IMG/VR virus record: IMGVR_UViG_2166559002_000003
Coordinates: 1-39,442 of that record
Length of the DNA: 39,442 nt
Source: a virus
Direction: 5' to 3' (one strand)
In this document: piece by piece, positions 8,162-14,866 of the stretch
How the letters are laid out: each line of letters opens with the position of its first letter
Position numbering within the stretch: the stretch's first letter is position 1
Position numbers and translations under genes: made by a program
The notes under the pieces: model-generated
Databases searched by the model: none
Seen by the model: the letters and a program-made list of their open reading frames with translations, nothing else
What the model was told of the DNA's origin: nothing

Positions 8162-8489
8162 CCGCCGCCAATCATGTTGGGTTCCGGGGTGATCTCAGCA
8201 GCGCTACTGCGCTCTTCGGGCGGCTAGGCCCCCTTCCATCCATTGTGCTCTGCCTGGGCGCATCGCTTGAGCCACTCGGCTCGCGGCGCCTGCAGTCTTC
8301 CCCCTTCTCCGCGCAATCAGCCAAACGACCGCCCGGTCTCACTGGCATCGCGCGGCGCAGGCCAGCCCAGGCAGGGCCTTATCCACTGCGCGCCGGTCGA
8401 AGCCGGCGCATTCCCACGCCCCTCATGCCGCACACCGCCAGCTGCACAGTGCGGCATGAGGGGCTTCCTACTCCCACCGGAGCAGCAGC
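8162..8489. other. Intergenic control region before the early operon
   Basis: 328 bases with no convincing gene; the open frames crossing it have no protein-like composition. A small hairpin (AGCGC-TACT-GCGCT) lies near 8200-8213, shortly after the recombinase remnant, and could act as a weak terminator. The main element is the perfect 15-bp inverted repeat at 8419-8463. The early-operon ribosome binding site (GGAG near 8478) closes the region. Confidence 0.5.
8419..8463. repeat. Perfect 15-bp inverted repeat upstream of the early operon
   Basis: CCCCTCATGCCGCAC (8419-8433) and its exact reverse complement (8449-8463) flank a 15-base spacer. The spacer contains the palindrome CAGCTG. The element ends 26 bases before the ATG at 8490. 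There is no T-tract, so a standard intrinsic terminator is unlikely. A dimeric-repressor operator, an RNA hairpin in the 5' leader or a recombination site are possible. Confidence 0.85.
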
Positions 8490-8936
8490 ATGGTGAGTCA
8501 CAACGGCAAGCAGGTCCCCACGCATTGGCCGCCCACCCCGAAGCAGGACGCGAGCCTGAACGCCCTCAAGATGCGGGCAGCGCAGGACGTGAAGAACAGC
8601 ACCGCCAACCTGGCCGCCCTCATCTCCTTTGCCAATGGCCAGTCCTGCAGGGCACGCTCAACGTCCCTCCTGCTGCGGATGACGGCTCACTCCGTGCTCC
8701 TGCTGCTCGCCGAACGTGAGCAGTTCAACGGCCCCGCCACCCACGCCGTTCAGCAGGTCGATCTGCACTCGCTCGCCCGAATCGTGATGGACGAGCACGA
8801 CCGGCTCGTCGGCGCCATCCAGGGCAGCCAACAGGAGCCGGCCCGGCCCACGGTGAGCCGGATGACCGCCTTCCTGGTCGTCCTCGGCGTGGTGGCCATC
8901 TGCCTCGGCATCGTGGCCTTCGCGCTGACCCGGTGA
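8490..8936 (+). CDS. Tail-anchored membrane protein of unknown function, 148 aa
   Basis: First gene of the plus-strand operon, with ATG at 8490 and GGAG 8-9 bases upstream. Residues 1-120 are soluble and largely helical (RSTSLLLRMTAHSVLLLLAE; HSLARIVMDEHDRLVGAIQG). Residues about 125-147 form one hydrophobic segment ending in TR, so the protein is probably anchored by its C-terminus with the bulk in the cytoplasm. It overlaps the next gene (GTGA). A role in early takeover, exclusion or membrane attachment would fit the position, but no family was recognised. Confidence 0.65.
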   Translation: MVSHNGKQVPTHWPPTPKQDASLNALKMRAAQDVKNSTANLAALISFANGQSCRARSTSLLLRMTAHSVLLLLAEREQFNGPATHAVQQVDLHSLARIVMDEHDRLVGAIQGSQQEPARPTVSRMTAFLVVLGVVAICLGIVAFALTR

Positions 8937-9283
8937 CTGGTCAGGGGGACCTCTTCGGACGGGCTGTGCCGTGGATCGAGCGCCAGGGGAGGCTTGCGCG
9001 CTCCGACGGCCCGGAGACCTCCCGCGCAGCAGCTCGCCAGGTCGCCCCGAAGCTGTCCGGCCTCCGCGCCCGGGTGCTCGATCTGGTCCGCGAGCACCCG
9101 GGCTGCACCGCCACCGAGCTGGCTCACCACGCCGGCGACGGTGATCCGCGCCGCGTCAACCGCCGCCTCCCCGAGCTGGTCCGCGACGGCCTGCTCGTCC
9201 GCGGACCAGCCCGGCCCTGCCTGATCACGGGCCTCAAGGCCCACACCTACCACAGCGCCCACCCGGCGCACCCCGCCACCTGA
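8933..9283 (+). CDS. Winged helix-turn-helix DNA-binding protein
   Basis: 116 residues from a GTG overlapping the previous stop. The segment RSDGPETSRAAARQVAPKLSG followed by a helix (LRARVLDLVREHPG), then the HTH-like CTATELAHHAGDGDPRRVNR, RLPELVRDGLLVRG and a beta-wing, matches a common phage family. In that family a 'DTS..AA..' lead precedes a MarR-like winged helix. It probably binds DNA as a transcriptional regulator. As second gene of the early operon it is a candidate to bind the inverted repeat upstream or the patch near small terminase. The regulatory target is inference. Confidence 0.7.
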   Translation: MTGQGDLFGRAVPWIERQGRLARSDGPETSRAAARQVAPKLSGLRARVLDLVREHPGCTATELAHHAGDGDPRRVNRRLPELVRDGLLVRGPARPCLITGLKAHTYHSAHPAHPAT

Positions 9284-9296
9284 AAGAGGACCCCGC

Positions 9297-9518
9297 ATGG
9301 CCAAGCACGTGCTCACTCTCGCCACCCTCCAGGAGCTGGAAGGAGGGAAGGTCGATCTGCTCTTCCGCCAGGCGCTCTCGCGCGTCGTGGATGACTGCAA
9401 GGATCGCCCCAACGACCGGGCCATGTGCCGCGCCCTGGCGCACATCCAGCAGCGCGTGCGCGATTGCCTGCCGGCTGATGAGTCCGTGGCTCCCATCTAC
9501 CTGGGCTCGCCCTCGTGA
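9297..9518 (+). CDS. Conserved phage hypothetical protein, 73 aa
   Basis: ATG at 9297 is preceded by AAAGAGGA, and the stop overlaps the next GTG. The sequence VDLLFRQALSRVVDDCKDRP resembles the start of a small phage family with 'F...L...V.DC.DRP...ARKV.L...I.P', which I recall only as hypothetical proteins encoded near replication or recombination genes. The usual beta-rich C-terminal part seems shortened here: the sequence turns to CRALAHIQQRVRDCLP and ends soon after. The function is unknown. Confidence 0.6.
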   Translation: MAKHVLTLATLQELEGGKVDLLFRQALSRVVDDCKDRPNDRAMCRALAHIQQRVRDCLPADESVAPIYLGSPS

Positions 9519-9883
9519 CTCCACGCGCGGCCTGGTCGATCGAGCTGCCCGTGCGCCTGGCGTCCGCTGCCAACGCACACCTGCATCGCATGGCTCGGCA
9601 CCGGGTCACCAAGAGGCTCCGTGGCACAGCCAAGGCTGCCACCGTCGAGATGCCCTCCATCCCCGACGGTGGCGGCCTGGCCGTCACCCTCACACGGATC
9701 GCCCCCAGAGCGCTCGACGGACACGACAACCTGCGCGCCGCGTTCAAGCCCATCGTGGACGGCCTGGCCGATCGGCTGGGCGTCAAGGACAACGACCCGC
9801 GCGTGAGCTGGCACTACGCCCAGGAGCGCCGAGGGGTCCGCGACTACGCCATCACCATCCGCGTGGAACCCACCACGCCATGA
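9515..9883 (+). CDS. RusA-like Holliday-junction resolvase/endonuclease
   Basis: 122 residues from a GTG overlapping the previous stop. The diagnostic part is VTLTRIAPRALDGHDNLRAA, then FKPIVDGLADRLGVKDND and VSWHYAQERRGVRDYAITI. This follows the RusA layout: an Asp-Asn pair ('D..DN'), a Lys-containing helix, an Asp before a 'D.LG..D' turn and an edge strand. RusA enzymes cleave four-way junctions as dimers, resolving recombination or replication intermediates before packaging. The first acidic position reads DGHDNL rather than DDDNL, so metal binding may be altered. Assigned from motif order; activity is unproven. Confidence 0.65.
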   Translation: MTPRAAWSIELPVRLASAANAHLHRMARHRVTKRLRGTAKAATVEMPSIPDGGGLAVTLTRIAPRALDGHDNLRAAFKPIVDGLADRLGVKDNDPRVSWHYAQERRGVRDYAITIRVEPTTP

Positions 9884-9984
9884 CCGTCATCGTGCTCAAG
9901 GGGGACCAGCTCGCCGTTGACCGGCAGGCGGTCGAAGGGGGCGGGGCCACCTGCGTCCGCTGGATCGGGGGGCGCGGGCTGTGA
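9880..9984 (+). CDS. 34-aa ORF resembling the N-terminus of proteasome-like (Ntn) phage proteins
   Basis: A complete 34-codon frame begins at ATG 9880 (overlapping the previous stop as ATGA) and ends in GTGA with the next gene, so it sits in the coupled chain. The sequence MTVIVLKGDQLAVDRQAVEG resembles the first strands of HslV/proteasome-like phage proteins ('TTI..DG..LAADRQ.T.GG...TKI'), which usually run to about 170-200 residues. Only that start remains. It may be a degenerate remnant kept for translational coupling, or a small peptide gene. Confidence 0.5.
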   Translation: MTVIVLKGDQLAVDRQAVEGGGATCVRWIGGRGL

Positions 9985-10322
9985 GCGGCGGACATCCCGA
10001 CCCCGACAGCAGGTGGCGCGCGGCGCTCGACCGCTGGGACAGGCTCAACGACCGCAAGGAACTGTGGGAGCCGCTGTTAGGACTGCTCGCCGTCCCGCGC
10101 CTGGTCTGCCGGCAGCACTACTACGCGGACTACGCGGCTGCCGCGGACGACCCGTGCGCCACCTGCCCCATCGTGGACGCCTGCGAGAGCTATGCCGGGT
10201 TCACCAGGCAGCGGTTTGCCACCCGGGGCGCCCGCCCATGCTCCGCGGAGTACTACCTGCTGGCCAGGGCTCGGGCGTTCAAGCGGGTGGCTGCCCGGGC
10301 GCTGGAGGGCAAGAGCTCATGA
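9981..10322 (+). CDS. Cys-motif protein with WhiB-like C-x2-C-x5-C spacing, 113 aa
   Basis: GTG at 9981 overlaps the previous stop and the end overlaps the next start. The N-terminal helix (RWRAALDRWDRLNDRKEL) is followed by VCRQHYYADY and then DPCATCPIVDACESYAGFTR. One upstream Cys plus C-x2-C-x5-C is the spacing of WhiB-type iron-sulfur regulators. The second conserved block of WhiB (GVWGG) is not visible, and a later Cys (RPCSAEYY) is present. A small zinc- or Fe-S-binding protein is the safest reading. It precedes the replication initiator and could regulate it. Confidence 0.6.
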   Translation: MSGGHPDPDSRWRAALDRWDRLNDRKELWEPLLGLLAVPRLVCRQHYYADYAAAADDPCATCPIVDACESYAGFTRQRFATRGARPCSAEYYLLARARAFKRVAARALEGKSS

Positions 10323-11473
10323 TCCCACCGGCGCGTGCGGACAGGGCGCAGGTCCCCCGCTTCATCGCCGTGTGGCTGGCTGACCTGCATGGCAGCTCCG
10401 CCAAGGCGGCGATGAGCGGCCCGGCCTGGGGTCTCTACTGCGCCATGCTGCTCGAACAACCGCTCACCGGCGGCCTTCCCGCCGACACAAAGGCGCTCGC
10501 TTCTCGACTGCGCTACCCCACGCGCACGGTGCGTAACTTGTGGCCCGAGATCGCGCCCTACTTCGAGCTGCAGGACGGCCGCCTCGTCAACCCCCGCATG
10601 GCCGCCGAGGCCAGCAAAGCTGTGCATCGGAGCCAGATTCAATCCGACCGCGCCAAGGGCAAGAAGGGCACCCGTGGTCAAGCCGCGGCTGCTGCCACGG
10701 CTGCTGCCACGGCTGAGCTATGGCCCGAGCCGGGGCTGCGCCGCGGTGCCAACCTCTCAGACCCAGACCCAGACCCAGACTTACCCCCCTCGCGCGCTTC
10801 GCGCCCTCCCCCCGACGAGGAGCACGTGGTGGGTACGGTGCCGGAACCGTGCCCTCCACGTGGCGGGAACAGCGAGAGCTCGACGGGCAGCGACCAGGTG
10901 GACGGGCAGCCAGCGCAGCTCCAGCGGGCGCTCGACGCATTCCTCGCCGCTCGGCGCTCCCACGACGCGGGCGCCAGGCCCGGCAAGCCCTCGACCTGGG
11001 CCGAGCCCATGGCTCGCCTGCTCGAACAGCACGGCGCCGAGCAGGTGCTCGGCCTGGCCTCCTGGCTCTTCGGCACCTACGGACCCGAGAGACCGGACTT
11101 CGACTGGCGCAGCCGCTGCTTCACCCCCTACCACCTCGAACGGCAGTGGGACGCCCTGGTCGCCACCCGCACCGGGCAGCAGCAGGGTGGCGGACCAGCA
11201 GCCGCGGCAGCCTGCCCGTGTGGCTCCACCACCACGCCCGATGTCGATCTCGACGAGGACCGCCTGGAGTGCCTGCACCACGTGGTGCTCGCTCGCTCCC
11301 GCACCGTCCGCTGTGCTAACTGCCAGCAGCTGCTCGACCAGACGTTCCTCAAGGTCGATGCCTGCGACAGCTGCAACCCCGACGGCCAGGACGCCCACCT
11401 CCACGCCTGGGCGACCCAGGCAGCCGCTCACGCGCGGTCCCTGCACCAACAGAACCAAGGAGGCACAGCATGA
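10319..11473 (+). CDS. Probable replication initiator, DUF1376-like, with C-terminal zinc ribbon
   Basis: 384 residues from ATG 10319, which overlaps the previous stop; the frame is open further upstream but that part is a shadow. Residues 10-105 (VPRFIAVWLADLHGSSAKAA, GPAWGLYCAMLLEQPLTGGL, then RYPTRTVRNLWPEI and QDGRLVNPRM) match the DUF1376 winged-helix layout found at the N-terminus of phage replication organisers. A low-complexity linker follows, with DPDPDPD encoded by tandem ACCCAG repeats (10761-10778) and Ala/Thr repeats. Next is a helical domain (LDAFLAARRSHD to YHLERQWDALVA). The C-terminus carries Cys pairs (CPCG, CANCQQLL, CDSC) typical of a zinc ribbon. It probably loads host helicase at the phage origin. 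No primase, helicase or polymerase is encoded nearby, so host replication proteins are likely used. Confidence 0.65.
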   Translation: MIPPARADRAQVPRFIAVWLADLHGSSAKAAMSGPAWGLYCAMLLEQPLTGGLPADTKALASRLRYPTRTVRNLWPEIAPYFELQDGRLVNPRMAAEASKAVHRSQIQSDRAKGKKGTRGQAAAAATAAATAELWPEPGLRRGANLSDPDPDPDLPPSRASRPPPDEEHVVGTVPEPCPPRGGNSESSTGSDQVDGQPAQLQRALDAFLAARRSHDAGARPGKPSTWAEPMARLLEQHGAEQVLGLASWLFGTYGPERPDFDWRSRCFTPYHLERQWDALVATRTGQQQGGGPAAAAACPCGSTTTPDVDLDEDRLECLHHVVLARSRTVRCANCQQLLDQTFLKVDACDSCNPDGQDAHLHAWATQAAAHARSLHQQNQGGTA

Positions 11474-11694
11474 ACCCGCCTACCGCCAAGGGCTGGACAC
11501 CCATCCAGATCAGCATCGCCATCGGCTGGCTCGACACGTCGCCCGGTGCGCCGACCACGCTCTCGGTCACCGTGGACGACAGCGACGAGGAAGCACGCCG
11601 CCGCTCCCCCTTGCCCGACCACCGCCTCTACCTCGTGCACCGCGTAATCAACGTGCTCATGCCGGACCCACCCGAACCAGAATCCCAGGAGTGA
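11470..11694 (+). CDS. Hypothetical protein, 74 aa
   Basis: ATG 11470 overlaps the stop of the replication initiator (ATGA). The protein is small with no Cys motif or membrane segment. A central acidic patch (TVDDSDEEARRR) precedes PDHRLYLVHRVINVLMPDPP. No family was recognised. The coupling suggests co-expression with the initiator. Confidence 0.5.
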   Translation: MNPPTAKGWTPIQISIAIGWLDTSPGAPTTLSVTVDDSDEEARRRSPLPDHRLYLVHRVINVLMPDPPEPESQE

Positions 11695-11697
11695 CCC

Positions 11698-11866
11698 ATG
11701 AAGACTGAATCGACCGCCGTGACCCTGCGCCTGGAGCGACTGTCCCGTGTACGAGGCCACCCACGGCGAGTGGTGCCACGCGGAGCACGAGGACGTTGAG
11801 CCCGTTTGCACGACGTGCCACCATAGACGGGAGGCGCGTAGAGCACTGGAGCCCGTGCAGCGATAA
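11698..11866 (+). pseudogene. Frameshifted small zinc-finger-like gene
   Basis: The ATG at 11698 opens a frame that turns Arg-rich after about 15 codons and stops at 11799. A different frame, bounded by a TGA at 11720-11722, runs to 11866 and is protein-like: PCAWSDCPVYEATHGEWCH, then a short acidic stretch and CTTCHHRREARRAL. It contains C-x4-C, Trp-Cys-His and C-x2-C-H-H, a plausible zinc site. Its only in-frame start is a GTG at 11747, inside the motif. The simplest reading is a single-base indel near 11715-11730 joining MKTESTA to the Cys-rich part. Alternatively, only the short GTG version is made. Confidence 0.4.
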
Positions 11867-12806
11867 TCTAGCGTCGCCGCTGCGATGGCGTGTCCCCAGG
11901 GTCGTGTGCGTTACCAGCGACCTGTTCCACGCGGACGTGCCTGACGAGTTCATCGCTGATGTGTTCGGAGTCATGGCCGTGGGCGGCGGCGCGTTCCATT
12001 GCGGTCGCAACGCCAAGCGCAAACTCGGTCCCAACCACTACGCGGTGGGCATGGCAGACCCGAGGATCTACGGCCCGCACACGTTCCTGCTGCTGACGAA
12101 GCGCCCCACCCGGATGCAGCGGCTGCTCGCCAGCCGGAGCTTCCGTGCGTCGGTTGCGCGAGCGGCGTTCCGGCACGCGCACAACCGCACCGATGCGGGC
12201 TACCTGGCGCACCAGATCGACACTCGGCAGCAGGAGGCGCGCTGCTACGACCCCGGGCGACTGTGGCCTCTCCCCAACGTCCGCCTCGGCGTGTCGGTGG
12301 AGGACCAAGCCGCTGCGGATGAGCGAATCCCGATCCTGCTCGACACGCCTGCGGCAGTCCGGTGGATCTCCGCCGAGCCGCTGCTGGGTCCGGTGGACCT
12401 CGACCCGACGCGGTGCGACATCTGCGGCGGCCCGCCGACCTACGGGGAGCCGGTGTCGCAGCCGTGGTGCCTGGACTGCGATCACGAGTGCGGCATCTAC
12501 CTGGATTGGCTGAACCCAGCTGGCCTTGACTGGGTGGTGGTCGGCGGCGAGAGCGGCCGCGGGTCTCGACCGTGCAACGTCGCGTGGATTCGATCGGTCG
12601 TCGATCAGTGCAGCGATGCTGGCGTGCCGTGCTTCGTCAAGCAGCTCGGGGCGCGGCCAGTAGTCACCGTCCCATACCCGAACGAGAACTGGGAGCTCCG
12701 CGGGAGGGACACACCACTGCCCATCACCAACCGCAAGGGGGCCGACCCGTCGGAGTGGCCCAGGGATCTGAGAGTGCAGGAGTTCCCCAAGGAGAACGGA
12801 TCATGA
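11796..12806 (+). CDS. DUF5131 (phage Gp37/Gp68-like) protein, N-terminally truncated
   Basis: 336 codons from a weak TTG. Recognisable DUF5131 sequence starts only near residue 27 (LRWRVPRVVCVTSDLFHADV) and continues through LTKRPTRMQRLL, LGVSVEDQAAADERIPIL, RWISAEPLLGPVDLD, DWVVVGGESGRGSRP and VPCFVKQLGARP. Full-length members begin with a radical-SAM-like cluster ('WNP..GC..VS.GC..CYA'), which is missing here. The first 25 codons overlap the Cys-rich frame of the preceding broken gene, so a deletion may have removed the 5' ends of both. A later Cys pair block (CDICGG, CLDCDHECG) is an insertion. The family's biochemical role is not established. Without the N-terminal Cys cluster the protein is probably inactive or repurposed. 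Confidence 0.7.
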   Translation: MSPFARRATIDGRRVEHWSPCSDNLASPLRWRVPRVVCVTSDLFHADVPDEFIADVFGVMAVGGGAFHCGRNAKRKLGPNHYAVGMADPRIYGPHTFLLLTKRPTRMQRLLASRSFRASVARAAFRHAHNRTDAGYLAHQIDTRQQEARCYDPGRLWPLPNVRLGVSVEDQAAADERIPILLDTPAAVRWISAEPLLGPVDLDPTRCDICGGPPTYGEPVSQPWCLDCDHECGIYLDWLNPAGLDWVVVGGESGRGSRPCNVAWIRSVVDQCSDAGVPCFVKQLGARPVVTVPYPNENWELRGRDTPLPITNRKGADPSEWPRDLRVQEFPKENGS

Positions 12807-13327
12807 GCAAGCCAGCCATCAAGTACCGACTGGATCGTTGGGAGCGCGCACTCGCGTTCCAGGTGTTGGAGCAGGACGAGCGGCTGCTCGCGGCCAAGGA
12901 AGTGACGGCCGGCGGGCTGGGCGTATCTGTGAGGGTCTACATCGCCATGCACCCGACTTGGCTATGCCCGCGTGGCACGAGCTGCGGTAACGACTTCGCA
13001 GTCGCCACGCTGACCTTCCCAAACAACGCCGAGCGCGACGCCTACGCCGCCAAGCTCGGCCCGGCAATCCAGGCGTGGGTCGATGCGAACCGCCACTTGC
13101 TGGTCGAGGGCGAGCCGCGCGAGGGCTGCCGGCTGACAGACGATGAGTGGCTGGGGGCGTGCGAGGTGTACGACTCAACGGGGATTTCTACGCGCGCCTC
13201 CGTTCACAGCCTGCTCGACGCCGAAGCGAAGGCGCGGGGGCTAACAGGGTGGGAATGCTACGGCGAATACACCAAGACCGGGTTCGCGACGCACCCCGAA
13301 ACCCCCGGCATCGTGGAGGTGTGGTGA
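12803..13327 (+). CDS. Hypothetical protein, 174 aa
   Basis: ATG 12803 overlaps the previous stop and is preceded by AAGGAGAACG, a good ribosome binding site. A mixed alpha/beta soluble protein: residues 35-75 look like strands (GVSVRVYIAMHPTWLCPRG; DFAVATLTFPNNAERDAYA), and the acidic region RLTDDEWLGACEVYDSTG lies near residues 112-129. No catalytic motif or family recognised. A TGATG junction couples it to the next gene. Confidence 0.55.
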   Translation: MSKPAIKYRLDRWERALAFQVLEQDERLLAAKEVTAGGLGVSVRVYIAMHPTWLCPRGTSCGNDFAVATLTFPNNAERDAYAAKLGPAIQAWVDANRHLLVEGEPREGCRLTDDEWLGACEVYDSTGISTRASVHSLLDAEAKARGLTGWECYGEYTKTGFATHPETPGIVEVW

Positions 13328-13509
13328 TGGTGCGAACGACGGCAGCAGAAGACGCGAGCTTCGTAGCCGCCGGGGTTGACCCGCTCATGCTGGAGTCAGC
13401 CATCGACTGGATCGCGAGCAACCTGGACCCATACGACGTGTTCGACGAAGACGCTCTGGCCGAGTGGGCCGAGCCCAACGGCTACACGAAGGGAGACTCC
13501 GATGACTGA
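13327..13509 (+). CDS. Small acidic hypothetical protein, 60 aa
   Basis: ATG 13327 shares its A with the preceding TGA (TGATG). The protein is strongly acidic (DWIASNLDPYDVFDEDALAE). The sequence pattern 'LE.AIDWI..NL.P.DVFDE..L..WA..NGY' is that of a small phage protein commonly seen in early operons. The charge would suit a DNA-mimic or inhibitor, but that is speculation. The stop lies inside the next gene's start region (8-base overlap). Confidence 0.55.
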   Translation: MVRTTAAEDASFVAAGVDPLMLESAIDWIASNLDPYDVFDEDALAEWAEPNGYTKGDSDD

Positions 13510-13738
13510 CCGCCCCAAGCTGACCGGCCGCGCGCTTGAGATAGCGCGGAGCCCTGCGTATAGAGAACTCAGATACACCACCCTAGTCGCGGGCGCCCTG
13601 GTGCTCACTGCGCGCATCGACGTGATGCAACAGAGGCTGGAAGAGATGCTGACTATACTACGCGCAGACCCGCGCTTCCCCGAAGCCAAGCTCTCGCATG
13701 CCTACCGCCTCACGCTCTCGATAGAGGAGGAAGCATGA
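13502..13738 (+). CDS. Hypothetical protein, 78 aa, helical
   Basis: ATG 13502 overlaps the preceding gene by 8 bases, with GGGAGA upstream. Mostly helical (ALEIARSPAYRELRYTTLVA; RIDVMQQRLEEMLTILRADP), so a small coiled-coil dimer is possible. No family recognised. The stop overlaps the next ATG. Confidence 0.5.
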   Translation: MTDRPKLTGRALEIARSPAYRELRYTTLVAGALVLTARIDVMQQRLEEMLTILRADPRFPEAKLSHAYRLTLSIEEEA

Positions 13739-14154
13739 CTGACCCACGCGAGGCGCAGATCAGAGCGGCGGCCGAGGCGTGCTCTGTTTTCATTTCGAAG
13801 AATCTGGCATGTATCAGCGAGCAGTCGTGTAGCAAGGTATTCGAGGGCATCCTCCGCGAGCATCTGCCCATGCCCGCCCCCGCCCCGCTGCTCTGCCGCG
13901 ACGAAGACGGCAGCACTCACATCTTGGCGTGCGAGAACTGCGAGACGATGGACCGCGATCTCACGGCGGCAAGCATGCGTCACGCGGGACTGGTCGCGGC
14001 GCTGCGGGAGCTATGCGATACGGCGACTCCCGCGCCGCCGATGCCTCACCCGATCTCCGGATACGACGACGGGTGGGACAACTCCGACGCCGCGCTCCGT
14101 GACGCCATCCGTTCCATCCTCGACGCGCACGAGCAGCGGAAGGAGGCGACGTGA
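13735..14154 (+). CDS. Hypothetical protein, 139 aa, with Cys pairs
   Basis: ATG 13735 overlaps the preceding stop, with GAGGAGGA upstream. The N-terminal half is helical (AQIRAAAEACSVFISKNLAC). The middle carries LLCRDEDGSTHILACENCET, a possible zinc site (C, then C-x2-C). The C-terminus is acidic then helical (SDAALRDAIRSILDAHEQ). No family recognised. This region (13500-13800) is visibly less GC-rich than its neighbours, which may reflect separate acquisition. Confidence 0.5.
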   Translation: MTDPREAQIRAAAEACSVFISKNLACISEQSCSKVFEGILREHLPMPAPAPLLCRDEDGSTHILACENCETMDRDLTAASMRHAGLVAALRELCDTATPAPPMPHPISGYDDGWDNSDAALRDAIRSILDAHEQRKEAT

Positions 14155-14468
14155 AGTTCAGATGCTTGTTCGGTCATGCGTGGGTACTATCGCGTCCCGT
14201 GACCTACTTGGATACTTTCCCGCCACCGAATATCGCGTATCAGCCGCCTACGCGTCGGTGCGCTCGCTGCGGGAAGCCGCAACGCTGGCTCCCGGGCTAC
14301 GGCGGTTCTGAGATAGGGTGCTGGCTGACAATACCGTGGACCGCTGAGTGGTCGAAGGGGTGCCCCACCCATGACCGTCGCTGCCGTGGTGTCCCGCATT
14401 GCCCCCACCCCGCTCATCGCCCTGCTGCGCGCTCTGGAAGCGGCCGGGCGGCTGCCGGAGGACGATGA
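14151..14468 (+). CDS. Small zinc-ribbon-like phage protein
   Basis: GTG 14151 overlaps the preceding stop. KFRCLFGHAWVLSRP followed by RRCARCGKPQRWLPG is the 'C...H.W...C..CG' arrangement of many small phage zinc-ribbon proteins. The last 35 codons in this frame (Arg/His/Pro-rich) have poor third-position GC, while a different frame (14371-14481) is coding-like there. The true C-terminus may therefore be shorter or shifted. The present stop overlaps the next ATG as ATGA. Function unknown; nucleic-acid or protein binding is plausible. Confidence 0.5.
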   Translation: MKFRCLFGHAWVLSRPVTYLDTFPPPNIAYQPPTRRCARCGKPQRWLPGYGGSEIGCWLTIPWTAEWSKGCPTHDRRCRGVPHCPHPAHRPAARSGSGRAAAGGR

Positions 14469-14481
14469 TGCCAGCGCCTGA
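14371..14481 (+). CDS. Possible overlapping 36-aa ORF
   Basis: ATG 14371 to TGA 14481 encodes MTVAAVVSRIAPTPLIALLR followed by an acidic tail. Third codon positions are nearly all G or C, unlike the overlapping frame of the zinc-ribbon gene. GAAGGGG lies about 10 bases upstream. It may be a genuine small gene overlapping both neighbours, or the displaced 3' end of the 14151 gene after a frameshift. Confidence 0.35.
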   Translation: MTVAAVVSRIAPTPLIALLRALEAAGRLPEDDDASA

Positions 14482-14866
14482 CCTGCGTGACTTGGGCTAC
14501 ACCGACGCAGACGCAGACGAGCTGCTGCTCAGTACCGAAGCTGCGGTCATCGAGACGGCCAACCGGCTCAAATGCGACGGGCTGTGGAACGGAGACTGCG
14601 CGTGCCTGTTGGACGACCTATTCCCCTGCGGCGACCCGTCGCCAGACTGCGAGCTGGGGCACAAGTGCGACGGGTGCCCACCAGGCTGCGGCCTCGGGTG
14701 CGACTGGCACGTCGCGGAGAGCGGCCAGCGGATGAGCATGGGCTCGACGTGGATCGGACTCGGCTGGGACGGCGACGGGCGGATGCTGCCGGAGGACGCC
14801 GGGCAGGCCAGCCTCGGCTCAGATTCCTCGTGGCCACGCCACAACCCCAACGGAGATCAACCATGA
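14465..14866 (+). CDS. Cys-rich hypothetical protein, 133 aa
   Basis: Starts at ATG 14465 (a second ATG follows immediately), overlapping the preceding stop. The N-terminus is acidic (GYTDADADELLLSTEAAVIE). The centre holds a dense Cys cluster: NGDCACLLDDLFPCGDPSPD, then CELGHKCDGCPPGCGLGCDW. This suggests one or two zinc sites. The remainder is Gly-rich. I recall 'NGDCAC.LDDL.PC' from other phage small proteins of unknown role. The stop overlaps the next ATG. Confidence 0.55.
   Translation: MMPAPDLRDLGYTDADADELLLSTEAAVIETANRLKCDGLWNGDCACLLDDLFPCGDPSPDCELGHKCDGCPPGCGLGCDWHVAESGQRMSMGSTWIGLGWDGDGRMLPEDAGQASLGSDSSWPRHNPNGDQP

Noticed and set aside
8419-8463. Intrinsic transcription terminator
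   Set aside because: The stem is perfect, but the spacer is long and no T-run follows on either side.
8243-8719. 158-codon frame across the early-operon leader
   Set aside because: It covers the inverted repeat and overlaps the well-started 8490 gene out of frame; the composition is not protein-like.
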